This document shows positions 40,201 through 49,200 of a stretch of DNA of 64,000 nucleotides, piece by piece. How positions within the stretch are numbered: position 1 is the first letter of the stretch; each line of letters starts with the position of its first letter. The DNA comes from Struthio camelus (Eukaryota > Chordata > Aves > Struthioniformes > Struthionidae), in NCBI RefSeq assembly GCF_040807025.1, contig NC_090943.1, positions 23,527,213-23,591,212 on the forward strand, given 5' to 3'. The notes beneath the pieces are model-generated. The model did no database searches. It worked only from the letters and a program-made list of their open reading frames with translations, and was not told the DNA's origin. The position numbers and the translations under genes were made by a program.

Positions 40201-43200
40201 CTGTATCTTAGATAATGATATAAGTAGTAGAACAATATAACAAGCAAAAAAACCTCACAAGGCTTCAGCCTCATCTGAAGACAGTTCTGAGAGATAATGG
40301 GGCTGACTCAACTAAAAAATTTTCAAAATACCTTTATTTTAAATGAGGAAACATAATGTATCTCCTGAAAATTATCAGCATGAATTTGATTTGCAATCAC
40401 AGTTGTAAGGAAAAAGTAAAAGGACAGTTTCAATGTCAAGTGGAGATTGTGAGGACAATGCATTTTTGTTACCTAAATACTTAGTTACCCTTTATCCTTA
40501 CCTTCTGGCAGGCAGGATCAGTCTTCACTGTCCCAGAAACTCCTTGCAGTGCCTGTCTTCTGCAGATGTAACCTAACTTTCTATCACAGGCACTGTCTGC
40601 CCAGTACCCATCCTAGATGCAGTTTGGGAAGAGGGGAAAAACAGTCAGATGCGATCTGTCTCATTTGCAAACATTATTGATTCCTTTTTTACAATAGTGC
40701 TTCAAAGAGAAAATAAAGATGCTTATTTTTGGAATGAATTCCAAGAATTTGTGCATAAAGGCCAGGTTATGTTAGGCTGGACTAATTGTCAGAGGCAGAC
40801 TGTTAAGGATTGCCTAATACATAGTGTACATTCACAATCAGGTATGAATTTATCCAGTTATCTCTGTAACAACCATCTCCCTGAGTGAATAGACACTGCT
40901 CCCCGATTTGTTTCTAATCTGCAGTCCTGAATTAACTAAAAATGGGGAAAAAAATCAAATGTTATAATAATGTATGACTATGGTGTGATTTTTACCTTTC
41001 CTGCCATAATAGCACAATCTTCTTGCCCATTGGTTGCATGGCTTGGTTCTCCACGCAACCATCTGGTATATGTGACAGGAGTCCCATCGCTCCATTCAAA
41101 ATACATTTGAGTGTTGAGGTCATTCAGACCAATCCACAGCTCATCAGTAGCTTCTAGGAAGAGAAATTCACCTGTTTAGTGCCTCAGTTGTAACAGAGCA
41201 AGACTTAACAGAGATCAGCTGAAACAGCTATGTTACAATACAAATTCGTCTAGGTTAAATGACAGTGGAGTCTATTTTAAGATCTAGTTCATATTCTTTT
41301 CAAGAAGTTAAAACGGAGATACCAGCAGGAAATGAAATTGTTCAGCTTTATCAGTTAAAGTCCATTATGTGGACTTTATTATCTACAGCTACAAAGTGTC
41401 TGAGGAGGATAAACACCAGCCTACATACTGCTGTAACTGGGGCTGGGGCTTCCTTTAAGTGATTTCTTGCAATGAGAAACAGCAATGAAGAGAGAGTACT
41501 AATGATTCCTCCTGCTTTTTTATCTATTTTTCTGTGGGCTTCCCTGTCAAAAGTCATATCAAATAACCAACGAGCTTTTTAAAAATCCTGTAAGTTTTCT
41601 AATGGTATAATTTTCCATTTACACCAAACATTGCTCCATAGAAGTACTTACTGTACCCAAGCTGAGACAGTATAAAGCCATGCTCTTCAGTGTTGTGAAT
41701 ACTGGCCAGGCTGCCATTGCTCTCTTTGCAGGAAATCAAAGCTTCTTTCCATGCTCTGGGTTCTCTGTGAACCACGTAACAGTGATCTGCATAGGGCAAC
41801 CATCCTTCTGGGCATGCAACAGGCTGTGCGCCCCCTCAAGATAAATAAATGCTTCAAGCTTTAAAATAATTTAAAGTGAAGTCTAAAATAACTGCAATTA
41901 CATTTGAAATTAAGCAATTTGTTAATTGGAATGAAAATAGAGCAATTTTAAATAGACAGCTCTTCTATTCATTCTACATATGTATAAGAACATTGTAGTC
42001 TACTTGCTTTTATGGAATATAATATTGTGTTTAAAAAAGGGGAAAATAATGCAGCCAGTAGTAACTGGGCTTCACTCGTGTGAAACATTCACTTTTGGCA
42101 GAGGAATATTTTAAACTTCCATGTATAATGTTTTCAGACAACATACCACATCCAGTATGTTTTGTATATTTCATAGATGTCTTACTACTGCAGCGCAAGT
42201 AATCCTCTGGGGACATAGCTTTCCATGATAAATCTCATCAAATAAATCACCAGAGGCAAAGAGCTTGTTTCTGTATTTGAAAAGTGGCCTGAGGGAAATT
42301 CTTTTTGCAACCTTGAGGTTATCTGCAACTCCCTGAAAAGGTGGTTTAAGCCTGTACGTGCAATCTTTCTGCTTTTTCATTAGCATACACTACAGGAAGG
42401 GTGAAGCATCTCTAACTTTATTTTCTTTTATTCTGGGAAGTGCAGTTCAAGACACTTTTGGAATAGTCTGTGGCTTAGATCATTGCCTCTGTTTTCCTGA
42501 AAAATGTCATGAAATAAAAATTACTGATCTTGTCTCTGGGTTCCAGGAACATTTCTGGTGTTTAAACATACTTATTAACGAAGTAACAGCACATTCTGTT
42601 CTGCGCCACTCAGTAAAGTAGAAAAAAGAGTGAAAATGCCTTTTTTAATTTTGGTAATAACTGTGACAGTTCATGTCAGCGACACAAATTCTAACTTCAT
42701 TATAAGACTTGTTTGTTTGACCTACCTGAGGGAGGAAAGAAAGGATCCCGTGTGGAGTTTACCTTTTTACAGATATAGCCAATTTTTTGTTCGCACTGCT
42801 GGTTTTCCCATTGAGCACCTCTTCTGGGATTTAGTACTGCACAAAGTTTTTCAGGCTCAGGAGAAGGGCTTCCTTCATAGAATGAAAACAAAATCGTTTT
42901 TATGTAACACAGGTTTTATATCAGCAGTTAAAAGAACAATTTATTTCCGGCCCTTTCATGCTTCAATTATGAACTCATCACTTCATTGTCAGTGCTATTT
43001 TTCTATTGGAGTTAAGGAAATGTTATTTAAAAATAGCCATCAAAACAATAATATTTCTTTAGATGCTTATTGCATAACTCACACTTTCTGCCATAATTAA
43101 TTTCACGATTGCTATTTCAAAAATAAGACGAGTTTTGTGGAAATTGTCAGCTTGTACAGAAGAGAGATTAAGTTTAGAGCCACCCAAGGGAAAGGCTCAA

Positions 43201-46200
43201 TTCTCTTGCCCTCAGCTGCTTGATCAGCATGTACATAGGGGCCAGCTATGTGTCCATTAAGGACGTATGCTGCTCACAACCAGTCATGGCACAACCGATG
43301 TTTTTGCCCAATCAATATATGCTGGACTTGAGTCCAGACATTGAAGGGGTGCCTGGTAGAGATACGGGACAGAGGGCTCTAAGGAATCAAAGGTAACAGC
43401 TTCACAGCTCATGAGAATCTTGTTTTATACATTACTTCCAGTTAGGACCCATTTGGGCTAATAGGACAACTTAATAATGAACTTCCAGCTCTCATTTGCG
43501 TTTATGAAATCAGAGGATAATGTATCTGGGCAGGAATGCAGTACCACAACATCTTTTCTTAATATGATTTGTATTCAGACAAGGAATTTTACAGCCATGT
43601 GAAGAGAGAAGAGAGTTCTTTCTTTAGAAGAAAAATCATCAGCTGCTAATCATAAAAAGAGGTTTCAAAAACTGCAAAACTTTGAATTCTAGCTCTGCAT
43701 TTTAGAGCTAAACGAGGCTTAGTGAACAAGCATCATTTGTTAAAAATAGGAGACAAAAGGGAAATGTCACTAATCTTTGGGTACGTTGTCTAACAGTTAG
43801 GTAGGAAATGATGGGAATTCAGGCTGGTCAAAGCCTGTCGAGGTCAGCTTGCTCTTTATGGGAGCATACTAAAAGGCTTCTAGTTTCTAGAGCTCTGTTT
43901 ATTAGATTGCAAAAATAATTAAATGGAATTCTTTAAATATAAGGCAAATCCGCTGGAAGATAGAAGGCAAATCACAACGTGCAAAAACAAATCACCACCT
44001 TTCTGCTGTGCAATTGCCGGGTAGCTCTTTCTCTTCTATGTCACATTCTGGTCCAGCAGCTTTCAGCGGCTTGCTGGAACGAAATAACTCTACTTGGGAT
44101 CTTCAGAAACTACTTCAGATAGGATATAGGTTTATCTAACTCACTGAAGAAAAGCTTAGCTTTTTCACCTCATACCAGCAGTGTGTCTCATAGGAACCCC
44201 GTTTCCATATGTTTATGGCAAATACTGCAGTTCTGTAATTAACATTCAACATTCTGGCAGGAAAGAGTCATCTGTAAAACTGTTAAAAAAATGGTTACTA
44301 CCTGGAGCCCAGCTTAAGTATCTGAAAGGAAAGCCACCGCTCCATTGCCAGCCGCTGTTGAGATTCAAACTGTTAAGCCCAATCCAGAGAGAGGATCTCT
44401 TGCTGTCAATCAAATCTAGGTAATCAAAAGAATTTAAACTTTATGATGTTTATGATAAAATGTTCTACATTTTCAAAGTTTGCAGAAGGTAAATGAATGT
44501 CTGCTTAGGGACTTCCAAATTTCAGCACAGAATCCATATTTACTAATAATAAACTCAGAGAGTTCATTCTGTAGTTGGAGGGTACAGAACGGCAAAAGAT
44601 TAGTTTGCATATTAGTTTATCCCAGTGTAATGCTATTTTACAGTTGTATGTAAGTAATAGGCATTGAAAACTGAAACAATGAATTGCTTTTGTTAATATC
44701 TGTATTACAGGTTAGCTGTAAGTTTGATGCAATTAATACAGTGGCTTCATTCTACAGAGCCTTTCCATATGTACGCAAAGTCTTAAATCTTGTATAAAAT
44801 TTGTATGATATCTGAAAAAAAATCTGTCTATTGCGTGAGTTCTGCATAACGGACACTGATTTCTTAATAGAAAAGTGAAGTACTGAACAGTAGGCAATTA
44901 TAATGGCTTTTTTTTTTTTGGTAAGGTCCCTTTCTAAGACTGATGTGTTAATGTTTTTTGCACCTGATCCAACTTTTGCTTGATTAGCTGGAAATTCTTC
45001 ACTGGCTTTCTGAAAATAATAATCACAATTTCAAATGATAATTCCACAACTCACTTACAAAAGCTTAATTTACAGTACTTGTGACATTTCTCTAGCAGTA
45101 CAAATATTATTGTTACATAAGCTATTTACTGTCATATGATTAAAGCACTGAAATGTTTGTAAGCAGTCAAAAAAGTGCAGTCTTTACTGAGTCTCATTTG
45201 CTAGTTCACCTCTCAGATACATTTGTTCATGTATCTCTGTGACGCTTAATAATTCTGCATTCTGCTGCTGGCAGCTCTTCCTTGCTTGGTGCCATGTGAG
45301 AGCTGCCTGGAAGTTTGTCTGGTAGCAGGTTCCTGTCAAAGGATCTGTAGTCCAAAATCTGCCATTGCCACTGTCTGCGTGAGGGAAGGGAGATGCAATA
45401 TTGCAGTCCGTTATAAACAACTTAGGCAAAATGTTATGATAGAGTTTAACTAAAAGCTTATTCGTGAAATCACGTTGTTCTGGAGCAAAAAAGCCCCAGC
45501 CCTACCCCAAATTTTCCCTTTGTGTGCTCTTTGTTAAGTCAAAGAGGGATTTCCACTGGCATTAACAAAGGTGGGCTTTCATCCTTTATTTTGTTTCCCC
45601 TATCAAATCTGATAATTTTCAGATGAAAAAAATAGCACAAAGAGATCAATAAACAAAATGGCACCTCAGTCATCATCTACTTTGAAATCCTGTTCATCAG
45701 CTCAAAGGCCTTATCTGAATGGGTTTTTAGTCACTGGCGCTTAGAAATTGTCTTCTGGGAATTCTCTGTTAGCAAAACCATTTCCTGGGCATGTGCTTAT
45801 AAGCTGTGATTATGATTTCCCTTAACTTTGTCTTTCGTTAAGGGAAAGAAATAGGATTCCTTAAACCGTTCATTAAAAGAGGTATTTTCCAGGGTTTTTC
45901 TTTTGTTCCTTTGTTGCTGGCTCCCTTCAAATTTTTAACATTCTTTTTTATTTGTAGACCCAGTGAGCCTAGTGGTAGTGTCCCAGCAGTTATATAATGC
46001 CAGATATTTCTGATTTTCCTGTTTACATAACAAGGGATTTTATTAAAACTATTGTATGCATTATTGCACCAGGAAATGATTTTCAGCAGTGTCAGTTGAA
46101 AAGACACTGATGGCAAATTGGATAGTGAACTGTACTTGGTTTTCTAGAGTTGTGCTCTTCCGAAAACAACAAATGTGATTCTATGGCACATCACTGAAAA

Positions 46201-49200
46201 ATTAGATCTGAGATAGCTTTTTCATTATCTTCAGTCACACCAGACTTTGGTGTCCTTCATTCTGCCCTCAGGTGCACATACATTTATCTGGTGGCTTTCA
46301 GTACAGCGTGAAGCAGGATGATGGAAAGCCATATGCTCTTTGGGAAACATTACAAGGGAAAGGCTAATTATACCGCTATTCCAGTAAGACCTTTGAGCCA
46401 ATCTTCTCCTTCTTTTATCCCTTTCAGAAGACAAACTATATTCTCCCGCAGGGTATAGGCCAGTTTTGTGATCTAGAACAGGGATTTGCATAGGTAGAAA
46501 AGGATACACAACTCTTACCAGAAATAGCAATGAGGCAGGGAGATTAGAGTAGCATCTTGCTTTTCAGATGACTTTATGCTGACTGCAGTCACATTTAAAG
46601 TCTAGTGGCCTTTTCCTGGCTGTGACCTTCTGATGGACAACCCAGGCAACTTTTAGTTTGACTGGAGACTCAATAGGGGAAACTTTTTTTGTTTCCTATG
46701 TAAGGAATATTATGGCTTGGTAAAGACACATTTTTGTGTAAAAAAAATCATTGCAAGGGCTTTCCCTGCTAATACTAGCAGCAGCATCTCAATATTGATG
46801 TATTAATCGAACAATATTTTGTTAGAGCATCTATAGCAGCATTCAGGACTTACTGTCAGATGGACAGAGCCCATACATATGGTCTGAGTCGAAGTCAGGG
46901 GTTGTTGCACACCAGAGCAAGCCATCCGACCTGCCAGCGTTTGTGCACTCCGCGTACCATTTACCACTCAGCTTGAAAGGGAAGGTGCACGGCGCTCCAT
47001 TGGCATTTCCTAGCAGTGTAAACAGATCTGAGGGGACAAAACAGAAATGCGAACACAGACACAGGAGTGTGGGAGACCCAATTGTCTACATATTTGTACA
47101 CTCCTTAGAAGTAACTGGAGAAAATGTTACATTCATGGTAACTGGTGACCCACTGTCACTAGCAGAGTTATCCAAGGAAATTCAAGGTAAATCTTGTAAT
47201 TTACCGTTTCCATATGGTATCACCAGCTATAGCAGCTAGAAATAGAGCAATTTTATGTAATAGTCAAGAATTAGAAGAAAAGTGTAGTGTTTTTCGCCTC
47301 GTATGTTTAGAAATAGTTTTCTCTAAATAGCACTATTTTGTTCTTCCCGTGGCTTAACTTTCAGTCATTCATGAAAAAGATCATTGATTTAATTTTTAAA
47401 TGCTTTTTTTTTTTTTTGCATCTGAGTTCTCATAGAGGAACTGAATGGCCTTGTTCTTGGAATTACTTCCTTACATTTGGGGCTATGGGGCATTAAAGTT
47501 GAAGGCTGTTGCCTTTCATCCAACAATGATAATACAATTATACTTGCACATATTCATCAGCTAAATAGGCTAAAGCACTTAGCTTAAAGGTAACGATTAA
47601 AAATAGCCTAGATCTGCCTTTGTTTCAAAGGAAAATGTAAGAATTGCGATTTTTTTTCAACATACTACATTCTCTCTGAAGCAAAGCACCTTTGTATCTT
47701 CAGGATGGAGGAATGAAGGCCTGAGTATATGAACTAACCATCCTCCAACCCACCATTGGGTCAAGGGGAACAGCTGAAGTTAGACTAAGGGAAACAGAAA
47801 TCAAAGGGCCCCAGCCATGATGGCAAACGAGTACAAGAGACTACCAAGATTAATCTTCGGACTTTACCTTCATGGCCTTCAGAACACAAGTCACCCATGG
47901 TTTCATAGATCTTCCATTTATTCATTGTTCCTGATTCTGTGTCCAGCACAATATTGTCTTCTTTTCTTTTGCCAGCACTGAGAAACAAATCTTCCCCTGG
48001 GATTGCCAAGGTCGCATTTCTGCAGTCCCATTTTTGGAACTCGCTTTTCTTGTTGCAAGGGTATAAAGAAATTTTGGCCTGGTCTTGCTTAGAGGGCACT
48101 CCCAAACATTGCGCAAATGCCACACTCATCACCTGGTGATCAGATACCCACTTGAATTTTTGTAACACACTGTTTTTTTGGCAAGCAGCTGTTGTGACTG
48201 CATGAGAACTCTTAGCAATTATACAGTGCTTACTGTCCTCATTGTATATTAAAAAGATTTCATTGCCTGTAAAACAAAATAGTCAGAATTAATGTACTAA
48301 TGCTGAAAAAAATGGTGGAGGGGGGCTTGTAAGCAGAGAGATGTGTTGCGTTGCTGATCTTTATACTCGTATCAGGAGACTATAGGTCTGAATGACTTTC
48401 ACAAGGAGCAGACTGCATTTTCAAGAGTTTTATTTCCTTCTGGAAAGGAAAAATCGGTGTGGCTATTATAAATACAATTCAGAAGATAATAGCACACAAA
48501 ATATATTACGATATAGTTTCAAAAAATGTCATCAGGATAATGGAATTTTCATAAATATCATGGATTTTCTTTTTCCAAATCCCTCCTGAAATATATATTT
48601 CTTCTAAGAAAGTTTTCAAAAGACTGCACTGAATATTCAAAATTTAACATTACTTTATACACTACATTTTGCTTGTCTTATATATGTCTCCACTGGATTG
48701 CACGTGAGCTTAAAACAAGTAATGAGTGAGCCTTCTCCTTCAGAAGACCCTTTCTCCTTCAGTACTTGTCATGTTCTGTTATTTATTTTTTAAGACGAAA
48801 AACTATTAAACAATAAGTTGTTATCATGCCCTGTTCCGGTATCTTCTCATTAGTGCATCTTTCAAAAGGAGTGAGTATAATTTATATAATCAAACCCCAA
48901 ACAAATTCTCACAAGAACCAACATCAGGGAACATTTGGGGGTAAAAGTATTATTGGTAAGTCTCTGTATGCCAGTGTCTTCCTAAGGAAAAAGAGATATG
49001 CTAATGCTAAACAAGCTAACTAACACATCTAAAGTTTTATAGACAGCTTAATATAGCACTCAAAAGAAGACAAGTCAGTCCTGCTGAGAAGGATTGCACA
49101 TTAATGCAGCTTTACTCCTGCTGGTGTGTAAAGCTGTTCGTTCAGTGCTGGGCATTGGTCTATGAACAGAACTGCCTGCTTTTCAAAATGTTGAATAATG

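Noticed and set aside
42751-42780. Alternative exon 6 donor AAG|GTAAAC after the CKK codons
   Set aside because: It would leave phase 0, which does not fit exon 7. The downstream CAG|GTAGGT restores phase 1 and the normal CTLD1-CTLD2 linker.
42630-43100. Plus-strand frame of 156 codons
   Set aside because: It overlaps gene 1 exon 6 on the other strand and is explained by the constraint of that exon plus chance.
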